64,000 nt of DNA, taken from Cornus controversa. Taxonomy: Eukaryota > Streptophyta > Magnoliopsida > Cornales > Cornaceae. A program made the translations under genes and the position numbers. The notes beneath the pieces were generated by a model. The model was given only the letters and a program-made list of their open reading frames with translations. It did not search any database and was not told the DNA's origin. Position 1 is the stretch's first letter; each line of letters opens with the position of its first letter. The DNA lies in the NCBI GenBank assembly GCA_026545225.1, contig CM048845.1, forward strand, positions 58,408,033-58,472,032. Reading direction: 5' to 3'. This document shows, in pieces, positions 23,357 to 35,270 of the stretch.

Positions 23357-24716
23357 CACACACAAAGAAACAGTTGAATAAAAAAGTACACAACTCTTTC
23401 TTGCATAGGCTTTTTAACTACATATTGCACCCTACTTTGCCAAAATCGTTTCTATTGATTCATATTACTCTTAGATGTCTACCTTTTACTTTACATGAAA
23501 TTTACACAAGGCCAATGTGAAACATTTCTATTGATGCAAACATTCCAAAAGCAATACTGCATTTGATTGCTGAGAAAATGAAGGAAAATAAAACTAGTCT
23601 TTTGGTTGTTTTAACCATTTGTTTTTCATGATGATACACTAACCTCATGATCACTGCTCATTGTGTCGCGCCTTACACCTCTTCTCAATTTTCTTCCGAA
23701 TTTTTGGATTGAGCTGGCTCTAAGAACATCTTTCTCTGTAGTTCTTCTGATTGGAATGGTTCCTTCTGGGCATGATTCACCAGAATTTGTCCACAGCTGA
23801 AATCCCTCTGTCATTGAATCCATTGAATCATTCCCTTTCGGCCTTTCTGGTGGTTCCTACCAATATACAAGAAATTAAGTTTTTTTAATCTAAACCCAAA
23901 TAAAAAAAACTTCAAAAAAAACACCAATTTCTTGGGAGAAAACAAAAATTCAATGAATTTTGTTGTTATCTTATGTTTTGGTCCTTCAACCATTAATTTG
24001 ATGTATATATTCAGCTTGAAGAAACTACATTGTGTTTCTTAGGTTAGCTTTTGGAACAAGTCTCTGTTAGAGATTTGACCTCATTTACTCTTGGAACAAA
24101 TTTTGATAAAAAAAAACATAGCATTTTCTGTGGAAACAAACAGAAAATGATTTGAATTTTGAATGTACAATACCAATGGCTTCTGTCCTTTGAGCTGAGG
24201 ATGGTCAAAAGCTGGCTGTAGATGAGACAGAACACAATCTATCAAATCACCATCAGGACTCTGCAATGAAACACACAACCACCCAAAATCATCAAACCTT
24301 AAACCCCAACAAGAAAATATCAAACACTTGGCCATACACCAGCTGGTATAACCTCTCTTTCTTCCCTTAAATGAGAGAATTTGAGGTGAGGGGTTTGAGC
24401 CTAATATATATATATATATATATGAAATTTCAAAAAGAGAAGACCATGAAAAAGAGAGAGGAAATGCCTGAATTGTTTTGACGGCAGGCTTGTTGATCTT
24501 GCTCAGATAACCCCTTATTGTTGAAGTGTTCAACTCATGCAACTCTTGGGGTGGCCGGAAAGTTTGGTTGGCCAATGTACGGTGGCCGGAATCTGACGCA
24601 ATGGTTTCAGAGAGGACAGGGGTTACAAAAAGTGAAGAAACAACAAGAAGGAAAGCAACAAATATGAAAATGATTGGAGGATCTTTGTTTGATGCAGAAG
24701 AAGAAGAAGAAGCCAT
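21461..24716 (-). CDS. Neprosin-domain (DUF239/DUF4409) secreted protein, seven exons, 430 aa
   Basis: Exons on the minus strand: 24716-24468, 24260-24174, 23856-23644, 23297-23133, 22974-22921, 22802-22656 and 21838-21461, all joined in phase 0. The first methionine giving MASSSS is followed by a hydrophobic signal peptide at about residues 14-35. I prefer it to an in-frame ATG 42 bases upstream because the signal peptide then sits at the N terminus. An activation-peptide-like domain (LKGQKP, EPPERPKG) precedes the neprosin domain (INVWTPRV, FSLSQLWV, TIEAGWQVSPELYGD, TGCYNLLCSGFVQ, HWWLQFG, TSTQMGSGHF, NYFYYGGPG). Neprosins are glutamic peptidases. By spacing, Glu234 (TIEAGW) and Glu345 (FGGE) are candidate catalytic residues; that is my inference. 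Introns 1 and 4 have GC donors (CAG|GCATTT and CAG|GCAAGT). Length is typical. The substrate is unknown; it is probably extracellular or vacuolar. Confidence 0.93.
22847..22914. repeat. 34-bp tandem duplication in a neprosin intron
   Basis: The phrase beginning GTACCTAAATTCTTTG occurs twice head to tail (about 22847-22880 and 22881-22914), just inside the donor side of intron 5. It is intronic, so the protein is not affected. Confidence 0.85.
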
Positions 24717-25320
24717 GTTTCTGGAATGTGTGTGTGTGGCTGTTTCTTGTATTGACATGAGTTGTGTTTGTATCTGTTGATGTTGTCCTCTACTGTGATC
24801 AACTACACAACAACAACAACAACAACAACAACATCATGGTTTATCCATGGAAACAGAACATCTCTCAGGAGATGATGAGATCAATACAAAACAGAGGGAC
24901 TTAAAACCAATTCAATTCACTGCTTCAACATTTACAAAACTTTAAAAGACCTAATTTGACCTCCCTCTCTCTCTCTCTTCTTTCTCTCTCATGAACATAG
25001 ATTCTAGTGGACTTGGTTTTGTGTGTTGACATACAGAACCTTAAGGTTTGAGCTGATTAAAATAGACCCCGATTAAGTGGTGGGGTGGTGTTGCTTTTTC
25101 AAAGTTGTAGCCATTTCAGGTCGTGGTCAAAGAATTAAATTCCTCTCCATTACTAGCCAGGACCATGTCCAGGTCCGGGTCCGGGTCTGGTACGTCAACC
25201 AATGGTGATGTTGTGATTCGCACCGTCCCTTGATGGATCCCACTTGACGATGATAACTTGACAAGTCTCACTTTGAGCATCCAGTGTGCTACCTATCACT
25301 GCATTTAAATGGTGAAAAGA
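24717..25320 (-). promoter_or_regulatory. Neprosin 5' UTR and upstream region
   Basis: This lies upstream of the neprosin start. On the plus strand it contains a CAA microsatellite at 24807-24833 and a CT-rich stretch at about 24961-24989. I could not assign a TATA box or transcription start with confidence. Confidence 0.45.
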
Positions 25321-25911
25321 CGTATGACTAGTTCAGTGAATGTACTGGATTTGTCAAATTTATTAATTAATTTTTATTCGATTATATTAGTATCGTATGA
25401 ATCGATTTTATTAAATTATAAAATTCAATCAAAATGTTTCAAATATAAAATTAAATTTAATTAAAATTGTGATGAAATGATTTAGTTCGATTCTAATTAC
25501 GATTTCATTATTAATTTTTTTTTTATTTTATAAAAAGACAAAAAAATATGATAATTTATATCTTTTAAAATACTGTTGCTACTAGCCTATTACCATAAAA
25601 ATTACTACTAATCTATTACTATAAAAATTAGGATTAGTCTACTATCAAAAGACAAAAAATATCATAATTTAAAAAATTGTTACTACTACTTGTAAATCCA
25701 CAAGAGCATTTGTCATAATATCATATATTTTATAAATTTATATATATATATAATTATTCGGTCCGATTTTAATGAAGACGAAACCATAACCGAACCAAAA
25801 AATTACAAATTGAAGTTTTTGAAACCATGATTGAATCGAACCGTAAAAAATTAAACCGTTTTGTCCAATCCAGTTCGATTTTTCGATTTGTACGAATTTT
25901 TATGCATCCTT

Positions 25912-25952
<41 letters not shown>

Positions 25953-26640
25953 TAAGAACCTTTCTTACTTGAAATATTTGTTTACTTTTTGATCTTTTTT
26001 TCCCTTCTAAAGATCACTATTTTTTGAGGTAAATAATCTAAAAATCCACTATGTACAAAGCCAAACCCTTCAATGAAACATTTATTTTGTTTAAAACAAT
26101 GTTATGCAGATGCAGATGTGTGTACTCGAATGAGTTTTTATCTCTTTGATAGAGTAAATAAACTTAAGTGTGAGTCTCATCAACTACATCAAAGGAACAA
26201 AATTCTTCAGTTATCCATACTGGTTTAAACGGTTTAAAAATTAATTTTTTTATTTATAAGGTAAATTACAGTATTTTGAAATATTATAGTTACTCCCTCT
26301 AATTTGCACGTTTGTAACAAACACACCATTGTCATCAGTTGAATTAAGAGTCAACCATGGTCAATGCTGATGTGGCCAATTTTTAATTAAAGTAAATCAA
26401 ATCGAGAATATAAAAGTAATTGCAACTTTTAAATTTTTTCAGTTAAAGTTATTTATGTACTAATAAGAACGCAAGGGTAATTTTATGTGTTCCATTAACT
26501 GACATTAACATCTGCCACATTAAAGAGTGTAAGTGTAATATGCCAAAATGCAAGAGAGATAAAGTATAATAAATTCTAAGAAAAAGAGAAAAAAAAAAAT
26601 GACATAGCATATGATATCACTTTGAATTTAGGTGGAGTAG
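25321..26640. other. Intergenic with a degenerate MITE-like stretch
   Basis: At about 25340-25910 the sequence is full of TCGATT/AATCGAACC-type words and ends AATTTTTATGCATCCTT, a texture common in old plant MITEs. I could not pair its ends. A (TA)n tract follows at about 25918-25948. No gene is seen. Confidence 0.45.
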
Positions 26641-26642
26641 AT

Positions 26643-26696
<54 letters not shown>

Positions 26697-26702
26697 TCAC
26701 TT
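26611..26702. repeat. (TA)n tract between two copies of TGATATCACTT
   Basis: A (TA)n run at 26647-26690 is bordered by GATATCACTT copies at about 26613-26622 and 26693-26702. The arrangement looks like a tiny insertion with a target duplication, or a microsatellite expansion between a duplicated word. Confidence 0.55.
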
Positions 26703-29700
26703 AATGGATTACAAAGATCCTTATGAATTATGATTACAAGCTTTACAGCTTAGACTAAACATACTTTTAGAGAGAGAGAGAGAGAGAGAGTTTTTACTTT
26801 CCGAAAAAAAAAAAAAAAAAACTTTTAGAGAGAGACTGTACGTGTTCCATGTGCCAAGCACTTGTACCCAGAAAATTGTGTACACACTCCGCAACGGTTC
26901 TTGTTGGTTTCGTCGGTGGTCAAGGCGAAATTTGTCTTTTTACAACTAGGTGGAAAATGGAAATACATGTTGTTCAGAACATAAGACAGTGGCTTTAATA
27001 GACTAACTGCTTTTTTTTTGTCTTGACAACAAGTTTCTGAAACTCCAAGAGTCCACATAAATGGTGACAAGACCAATACTAGAGTTTCTAATTGAACAGG
27101 ATGGCATGGGTTGATTACACTATTTCTACAATCTATACAAATTTTTTTTGGTATTTCTACTCTAATTTTTTTTATATAATTTTTGATATAATTTTGCAAT
27201 TGAATTGATTTTAATAAATAATTGAAAGTACTTTGATAAAATTTTACTTTTGTTTTTAGGACTAGAAATGGAAGGATTGAAATTGATTATTGAGACATGT
27301 TAGATCAATATATTATATTAAAAATTATAATTACTTTACATGTACATATGAGTATATGGAGTAATTATGCTAAATTTGTATTTTACCATGTCTTATAGTC
27401 TGATGTTATTTTTTTGTATATATATATATATTTATTTGGAAAATTATCCCACCTTTCCAGAAGCATAACATAATTACATCGATTTCTCTCTTGATTAAAA
27501 TTACTTGATTCTCCCCCTATTGTTGGTATTGTCCTACAAATTTCTCCTACACTAGCAAACTGCAAAAATATAATAACTATTGAGGGAAATTTTTTATGAA
27601 ATTTGTTAGGTTAGCTCAAATTTTTATTGTAATTAGGTTTCTATTATAGAGTTGTATCTTATTAGATATTTTTTTAGTAAACAAGTCTTCATCTCAAGGA
27701 AGGAAAATACTTGTTAGGCAAGTCTTGGACTCTAAGAAATTGTAATGTTTGTCTACCAAGGAATTGAGTTTTGGACTCTATGAATAGTTATCTATGTTAT
27801 AGGTTGAGAGAAGTGAAAAAGAGAAGAGAATAGACAATACTCTCATTGTTATTGAGAGGACACTTAGAGAGCGAATTCTTGTTTATGAAGATCCAATATG
27901 AAGATCCGGAACTTCAGAGATGGTAAGAGCATTCGGATCTAATGATTTGAGAGGCTCGTAGTTCAAATCCACTTGAATCTATTTGGTAATAAAAATAATG
28001 AGTGAAATTGCTTTTTTCTTTAAAAGTGAATGTGTGACTACTTTATTATTATTATTATTATTATGCATACTTATTTAGATTCTTGATTCTCTCATTGTCA
28101 CTATTTAAAATCGAATGTGAAAAGAAGATGGGTTAGTGTCAAGTAGACACCCGACTATAAAATTTATATCAAATCTTTTTAATGAATTTTTATTTAATTG
28201 GTGATAATTTATGTGACCGACCTCATTTATACGAGATTAAAGCAAGTATTGACAAAAGTAAGGCAACATTATATAAATTGAGAAGGAGTCACCTTCCAAC
28301 CAAAAAGCATAATCACATTACCACTTTAAACCTTGACTTCATCCATCCATGTATCAATATATTTTCTTCAAATCCACCCATCATTCATCTCTGTAGTGAT
28401 TGCCACTTTAAACCTTGACTTCATCCATATATCAATTGATTTTCTTCAAATCCACCCATCATTCCTCTCTGTAGACAATTTTACTTTTACCTAAGAAAAG
28501 GTCAAATAACCATCATATGTGTTGTTGCATGTAATGATGTTGTATAACCCTTCCTTAATCAGCAGCTGGTCCCTCTTTGGTTTTGATGCCTTGATCAATG
28601 GCATGTGATGTCATTGTACTCACCCAAGTCCTTAATGATATATCCATAATTGGTATGTGATAAATCAAATTATTTCTATTTCTCAAAAGCCATTATCCAA
28701 TACCAATCTCATCTGTGAATGATGTTAGCAGAGAAATACCAGAGAGAGCTTGATATATTTTACATAAAGTCACTATTTTAAGATGAGGATGAGCTTTGAT
28801 GGAAAGATAAGATTGTTCAATTATGATTTGAGAGTCTTTTGTTAAGAAAAAAACAACAACAAATTTCACATACGAAGAGATAAGATTGAACATTTTTCAC
28901 GTGTCAAAATACCTTAGAAGTATTGTACATTATTTTTCATTTTCCTTGATAATAGAAAACTATACAGTTTTTAAGAGAAATGGAGAGCAATGTGTGAAGA
29001 GGGTACCACATGACAAAATACCCTTGAAGTATTGTAAAAAATTTTCTTTTTCAGATCTCAGAATAACGAAAGTTTCGTGCACTGAATTTGTCCTTTCTTT
29101 TTATTGCAGGTCTCACTGTCAAGTCTAGCTTTTACTATTGCATCAAATTGGGTGATAATGATATTTGAAACTTGCTCTTATATTCTCCAATTTAGTAGCC
29201 TACTAAGCCTGATTAATGTGTCTTTCTATTTCTGTGAGAGCTTTATAACCCTAATGAATTGCGGCTAAAAAGGTAATTAAAAATAAATTTACTCACTCTA
29301 TTGCCTTGTAGATCCCTTATACAAAGTGGTTGGGCACTACTTTAATAAGTGAACACAAAGGTATGGGACCTTGGCACAGGTTCTCTTTTTAGGGTTGTGG
29401 GCAGTGGTGCTTGCCACTTTCAGAGGCTCCCTCTATAGTTGCTCTTCCTTTACTTCTCTCTATTCTTTTCATAAACACTCACTAAAATTTCATCCATCTC
29501 TATCTGCACTAAAGAAAAGAGTATTGTTGTTGTGGAAATATTGGCCCACAGTGTCACTCTTGTTACAAACAAAGCAAGAGTGACTGTTAAGTTATCTCAG
29601 TGGCACACCATGCCCCCTTTAATTTCAAAAGCTGGTTCAAGAGAATATATAGATTCCCTCCCACAACCTATAACATTTATATATGTGTGTGTGTGTTTGA

Positions 29701-30139
29701 GTGTATATATATATATATATATTAGCATAGTCTCTTATCTTCTTAAGATTTGTGTTAGTGGTATAACTAGATAAAAGGAAATGTGATGTGGTATGCCAAT
29801 AATGATATTAAGCTAAAGTTTTGATAGTTATTGGTAGAAAGGCTGCCAAGTGCCAACTATTGTGAACTATATCTACTTGCTTTTGAAATAGACAAAGGAT
29901 ATATTAAGAAAAAAAATTAAAACAAAACAAAAAGGAATTGAGCAAGAATGGATTAGGGTTGATGCTTAGAGAATATTCATGACTAGTTTAGGAAAAATTA
30001 CTGGGGAACTCTTTACTCAATTCATTGTTGGACTGCTTTAATGTTGATTATTGCCTTGTATATATGTCTTGATATCTGTACTATAATAATGGGATACAAA
30101 GGAAACTTATACCATGCATTATGAGATCAGAAATGATTT
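26703..30139. other. Long intergenic stretch, no gene recognised
   Basis: The frame at 26825-27199 (minus) has no ATG at its start and no recognisable domain, and frames at 28182, 28886 and 29371 are similarly anonymous. A (GA)n tract is at about 26769-26790. A direct duplication of about 75-85 bp lies at 28321-28476. (TA)n and (GT)n tracts occur at about 29680-29722. Confidence 0.55.
28321..28476. repeat. Tandem direct duplication of about 75-85 bp
   Basis: Two copies share CACTTTAAACCTTGACTTCA, TTTTCTTCAAATCCACCCAT and CTCTGTAG, with small length differences. They are non-coding. Confidence 0.8.
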
Positions 30140-30525
30140 GCGGTTTCAATTTGGATCAGATTTTGATCGGAATTCGAGTTAATATATAATTAAAATATAG
30201 ATTGGAGTTATTAGCAATCCGAATTCGATTATTTGTGAAATAAACAAATCAAATATGAATTATGATCAATCCGGTCTAATAATAAAGTTTCAAAATTAAG
30301 TTCTGTGTTGCTCATTGTGAAAGTCAGTTAAACGTTTATATGATTCGAATTCGATTCGAGTCGATAATTATTAATTAGGATATGGATTAGAACATTTAAT
30401 CCGATAAACGTTAGTGATCCAAATATAATAATTCGTTAGTTAAAAAATTGGATCTGAATTGTGGTCGATCCGATCCGAATCCAAATCCGAATATGATCAG
30501 TTTATAGACTTATAGGTCTGTGGAC
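30140..30525 (+). mobile_element. hAT-type MITE related to the TAGACCTG family, ends unclear
   Basis: The interior matches the element at 35465-35962: TGTGTTGxTCATTGT, AGACGTTTATA-like, ATATGGATT, and GATCCGATCCGAAT near the end. The right side ends near TATAGACTTATAGGTCTG. I could not fix the boundaries or a target duplication. Confidence 0.6.
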
Positions 30526-30695
30526 CCCACGACATGTAAATCACATTCCTAAAGATCACAAGTATCAGAAAAAAAGATAACATGATTAATTATTTATTGA
30601 TTAGGGATGTAGCTAAACTTATGGAATAACATTCATTATAAAATAAATTTGGACAAATTCGGATTTGGTTTCACACTTGTTTGGTACCTTTACGT

Positions 30696-30713
30696 ACACA
30701 CACACACACAGAA

Positions 30714-30748
<35 letters not shown>
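30696..30748. repeat. (CA)n(TA)n microsatellite
   Basis: A compound dinucleotide repeat with one GAAA interruption. Confidence 0.9.
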
Positions 30749-30876
30749 ATTTGAGGCATATAAGAAAAGGAAGTTTAAGAAGAAAAGAAATTTGGAATTT
30801 TAAGTAACGATTGTATGAAGTACATAATTCAATCCCATTAATAGATTAACCAACTTCAGGATTTCAATAGACAACC

Positions 30877-30894
<18 letters not shown>

Positions 30895-30912
<18 letters not shown>

Positions 30913-31384
30913 CACATATGCACAGACATACACATACTCAAATTAAAACTTGAAATTTTTTTTGACTCATAAATCACAAGCATGCGAAAAGTGTAGGAAT
31001 TGGTGTCCCTTGTTTTCTTAGCATTGAGTGCACATATAGTCAGTCCTACATACAAGAGTGTTTTCCAATAGAACATATTGCAGAATGAGCTAGACCACAA
31101 CAGATAGTACTGTCCACTCATTTAGGGTTGAAGATGGTGATGGGTCATCTGGTTACCTGGTATGGATGTGTAAACCATGTGATGTCATTTCTATGGTATG
31201 TTCTACTGGAAAACACTATTGTATGTGGGACTGACTATATATGCACTCAATGCTAAGAAAACAAGGGACACCAATTCCTACACTTTTCGCATGCTTGTGA
31301 TTTATGAGTCAAAAAAAATTTCAAGTTTGAATTCGACTATGTGTATGTATGTGCATATGTATGTGTGTGTATATATATATATAG
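30895..31384. repeat. Long near-perfect inverted repeat (foldback), arms about 185-190 bp
   Basis: The left arm (about 30895-31081) and right arm (about 31192-31384) are reverse complements with roughly nine mismatches by eye. They enclose a spacer of about 110 bp. Shared words include AAGCATGCGAAAAGTGTAGG and TGTCCCTTGTTTTCTTAGCA on the left arm. The outer ends run into (CA)n/(TA)n tracts. The two opposed frames (30876-31121 minus, 31198-31575 plus) read alike only because of this symmetry. It could be a foldback transposon or a hairpin transcript unit. Confidence 0.88.
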
Positions 31385-32319
31385 GCAAAAGGGGCAAAAA
31401 AATTCCTGTGTTTTTAAAAAGGTGCAAGAAATTCTCATGTATTTTTTTTGGACCATATCACACTCTCACATTTGTAAAAGTGAGCAATTTACCCCCTCTT
31501 GCACATATTATATTTTTCTATCACCATTTTACCCTTTCTATTATTAAAAAAATAGGGAAAAAAATTCGAAAATAATTTTGGGGGAAAAAAACTAAATATG
31601 TATAATTACTTAATAAAATTTTTTGAGAGAAGAGAGGTTTTTTTTTATATATATTAAGTTATATCAATTTATGGAAAAAAATAAAAATTCACAATTACAT
31701 AATAAAAAAATTTGGATTTTGTTTTTGTTTTCCGTAAAATTTTCCATTAGAAAAAGAGAGAATTTATGAAAAAAATATATTTTTTGAAAAAAAAATTTCA
31801 AAATTATTATTATTGTGCATATTTAGTTTTTTTTTTTTTGAAAACAATTTTCAAAATTTTTTTCCGGAAAAAAACTCCTTTTTTTTTATTAAGGTAAACA
31901 AAAACTTAATATTAAAAAACCCCTCTCTTTCTAATGAAAAATTTTTCAGAAAAAAAAAAATCCGAAATTTTTTATTATGTAGTGCATTTTTATTTTTTTC
32001 TTGTAAATTGATATAACTTAATATATATATATATATATATATATAAAACCCTTCTTCTCAAAAAATTTTATTAAGTAATTGTGCATATTTAGTTTTTTCT
32101 CCGGACAATATTTCCGGAATTTTTTTCCCGACAAAAACCTCCTCTTTTTTAATAATAGAAAGGGTAAAATGGTGATAGAAAAATATATTATGTACAAGAG
32201 GGGGTAAATTACTCACTTTTGTAAATGTGAGTGTGTAATATGGTCCAAAAAAAAGTATAAGAGTTTTTTTACACCTTTTTAAAAGTACAATGGAGGTTTT
32301 TGGCCCTTTTGCCATATAT
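31384..32319. mobile_element. Long-TIR MITE (Mutator-like or foldback type)
   Basis: The ends read GGCAAAAGGGGCAAAAA and, reversed, GGCAAAAGGGCCAAAAA. Pairing extends about 170 bp inward (GAGCAATTTACCCCCTCTTG, CACCATTTTACCCTTTCTAT). The interior is a run of A- and T-rich segments without a gene. (TA)n tracts flank both sides, so a target duplication cannot be read. A copy lacking the right end lies at about 42096-42810. Confidence 0.78.
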
Positions 32320-32322
32320 ATA

Positions 32323-32520
32323 CACACACTAGTGTATGTCAGTGTCTACGGCAGTATTATGTACTCGCCTGACTGTTAGATAAAATAATTTTAAATCGTA
32401 AATAGCAAAAGATATTTTGAGCCATATAATTAATTTTTTTTATCACTTTTAACCGTTAAATTAACTTTTTTTATCCTTGTTATTCCAGATACGTCTGTGT
32501 ATGTGTATATATATATATAT
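32323..32520 (-). repeat. Microsatellite-flanked dispersed repeat, copy B
   Basis: Read on the minus strand it matches the copies at 20388-20555 and 33650-33825: TTAATTATATGGCTCAAAAT, TTATCTAAC, and a CATACACTAGTGTGTG end. TA/TG tracts flank it. Confidence 0.55.
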
Positions 32521-33649
32521 ATATCTATCTTTATGGAACAAAAGCTGTAACTACTGTTGATTTTCAAAAAAGCACTAATATGATAAAGCCTTCCAAGTTA
32601 GAATGGACTAGACTGGAAGAAACTTTTTTTTGAGTATCACCCATTCACAAAGTGTCGGACCACCAATCAGTACGGTGTCTACTTACAGTTAGTAACTACA
32701 TTTTAATTGTGAATTCACTTTTTATTTTATTTTATTTTATTTATTGACATAATTTTTTATAATTATAGTTAGTTCAACCAATTAATATGATGCCGATTAG
32801 ACCGGCTACTATAATTTTTTTTCAAACCAATTATATAAATATATATATCTATATATATATATATATATATATATGTGCATATATAAAAAACCTATGGTTA
32901 TTGACAAGAGATTAAAAAAATATATAAATCAATATGTAAAGATTAGCTAGGCTTGTGACCATTAAAGTGTGGGATCTGCCATGTGGCAAGCCCCACACAG
33001 TGGTCATTTGCTCTGCAAAGATTAAGAGAGAGCCATAATTTAGTATAGCGAGATCATATATGATGGTCTCAATAAAACTAATATTATTAAAAATCTATGT
33101 TAGACTGTTTTTTTATTTTCAATTATTATTTACTTGAAAAGTATATTATTTTCTTATTTTATTTACTTGCTTAGAAAATATGTTATATTCTTATATTTTT
33201 CCCATATAAGAATGTTATTGTAATAGAATTGGGCGACGAATGAATGAAAAGTCAAGCACTTTTGCGGCTAATTCCCAATTCAAAAGATTATTAGTGGCTA
33301 ATCACCGATTAAAAGATCAATTTAGAATCTAGAACCCTAACACAAAGAGGACACCGTCCAAGTATTATTTTGTTCGGTAGATCGTGAAAGACAATGAGTG
33401 AATGAGTGAGTGGGTATTCTCTATCATTGAAATATTTCTTTTATTAATAATATTGGAATTTCTTTTCTTTATAGACGGAGACTGAACCACGTTAAATATT
33501 GTGTTATTCTCTTTTTGATTGAGTAATTTTATGAAACCCATTATGTAGTTATGTGAAGAGCACATATGTTTATCAATCACAAAGTCAAAAAGGCCAAGAC
33601 ACTCGTGGTTGTGGAGCCTAAAAGGCATGATGACTCTTTCACAAGTCCA
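32521..33649. other. Intergenic, no gene recognised
   Basis: AT-rich sequence with a (TA)n tract at about 32840-32876. The frame at 33365-33628 (minus) is anonymous. Confidence 0.55.
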
Positions 33650-33825
33650 TTAATATATATATATATAAGAGAAAAAATTCAATTGAACAGTCAAAAATGG
33701 CTAAAAAGTTAATTATGTGACTCAAAATATATTTTCCTACTTATAGTTCAAAATAATTCTATCTAACTATCATGACTAAGAGTGAATGGACATATACTAG
33801 TCTGTGTGTGTATATATATATTTGT
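33650..33825 (+). repeat. Microsatellite-flanked dispersed repeat, copy C
   Basis: It contains TTAATTATGTGACTCAAAAT, AGTTCAAAATAATTCTATCT and ATACTAGTCTGTGTGTG. It is flanked by TA repeats on the left and GT/TA on the right, as in copies A and B. Confidence 0.58.
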
Positions 33826-35270
33826 CAATTATTGCAAAAGAAATTCTTGAGTTATGTCCACAGACAAAAACAGAGCAAAATATTTTACTATGAAGATCAA
33901 AGAACATACTAAGTGACTCCCACTCAAAACTCAAATACAATCAATAACCTTATTTAGTGTTTTTTCAAAGATTTAAAAAGTCTCACAAAACCCTTAGTTC
34001 CTCCAATTGTAACTTGAGCTCTGCATATGTTGAAGCATAGAGCCTTTTGCTATTCATAGCTATAGGAGATCCAACATCCATCGTAAATTGGGGTGAGATA
34101 TGGCATGCAATATTGGACTTTACAACCAGCTACAATTTGAGATAGGCCGGGCTACGAGATGCATTTAGTGCATCTACTGTTACAATAGAATGGTCTGTCC
34201 AAATAAGGTTCGAAGAGTACGACTACGTACACTCGATATAAATATATAATCTGAATCGTGGGTGTATAACACACAAGTTGAATTGTATCGCGCATATACA
34301 GCACACACAGTTCAAATTCACTGGATATATTTATACTGTGTGTATTATAGATCTTATCCTAAAATGAATCATCAAAGTTGACTTTTCAACATTGTAATTA
34401 ATGATTTGTTATGCAATTATTCCACTACTTTGTCATTTGTAATTATTATTTTTTTTTCTATATGAAAGAGTATGTTTGTGTGCCTCTTTTGTTACTACCG
34501 GTATAATGTCAATTTTTCTTTTTAGAAAAAATAAAAGCTTTGAAATGTGTTTATATTATTTCCAAGATTATCATGACTATTCTAAATGTGTTAGTGTTAT
34601 ATAAGAGTCGTGTTAGGAGAAGTATTAGCAAAGTGTCCTCCAAGTATTCGAAATAATTACATTTAGTTTTAAATTATAAACACGTACATGAAATATGGGA
34701 CACATGTCCAAGAAGTATCCGTGAAGTGTCGGTGTCCAACACAAATACTTCTCCGAAGAAATGTCAAACTAAAACCCACATCAATGGTCCACATTTAGAG
34801 TTAATCATGCTCTAGAAATCATAATCAACCTTCACAATCACACTTTATGCATGACTCTTAACCTTTCTTTCTTCCAACCTACCATAAGATTAAAAAGAAG
34901 ATATAAATGTCATAGAAATTTTAAGATCACTCAAACACTTATAATCTTGCATGTCTAGTTATCAATGGTTGGTTGCAATTTGCAAAGGGCATCAAGTGAA
35001 AGCTTGTTAAACATGCAAAGAACAAATCTTTAACTTTGGAATGACAAAAAAAAAAGTTAGCTAGAATAGGAATTTGATTCCATCCACCAGTCTCTTTTAC
35101 TGTTTCCTCACTTTTTAACATAGAAAAACGCATATTATTGGTGTATTCCAGTACAAAAATTGTCAGAGAATTCTCAACGCAGGGCATCTTCTTTGAGAAA
35201 GAAAAAGAAGCAATGTCACATTCTTCCACCTCATTCCTTGGTGTTGCTTTGGTTTAAATTCAATAAAAAT
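33826..35270. other. Intergenic, one small MITE, no gene recognised
   Basis: Apart from the small element at 34616-34754 I see only AT-rich non-coding sequence. The frame at 34939-35229 (minus) has no recognisable domain. Confidence 0.55.
34616..34754. mobile_element. Small MITE with GGAGAAGTATT ends
   Basis: The left end GGAGAAGTATTAG pairs with the right end, reversed, GGAGAAGTATTTG. Inside are GTGTCC and GACACATGTCC words like those in the CTAG-type elements, so it may be a short relative. No clear target duplication was found. Confidence 0.55.

Noticed and set aside
26825-27199. 124-aa minus-strand frame with several cysteines
   Set aside because: The first codon is TTG, the flanks are A/T-rich, there is no family resemblance, and no splice or signal features support a gene.
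30876-31575. Two opposed frames with nearly the same peptide
   Set aside because: The likeness is explained by the 190-bp inverted repeat, and both run into microsatellites. Not paralogous genes.
31198-32327. Frames reading into GGCAAAAGG ends from both sides
   Set aside because: Products of the MITE's terminal inverted repeats, low-complexity and not conserved as protein.
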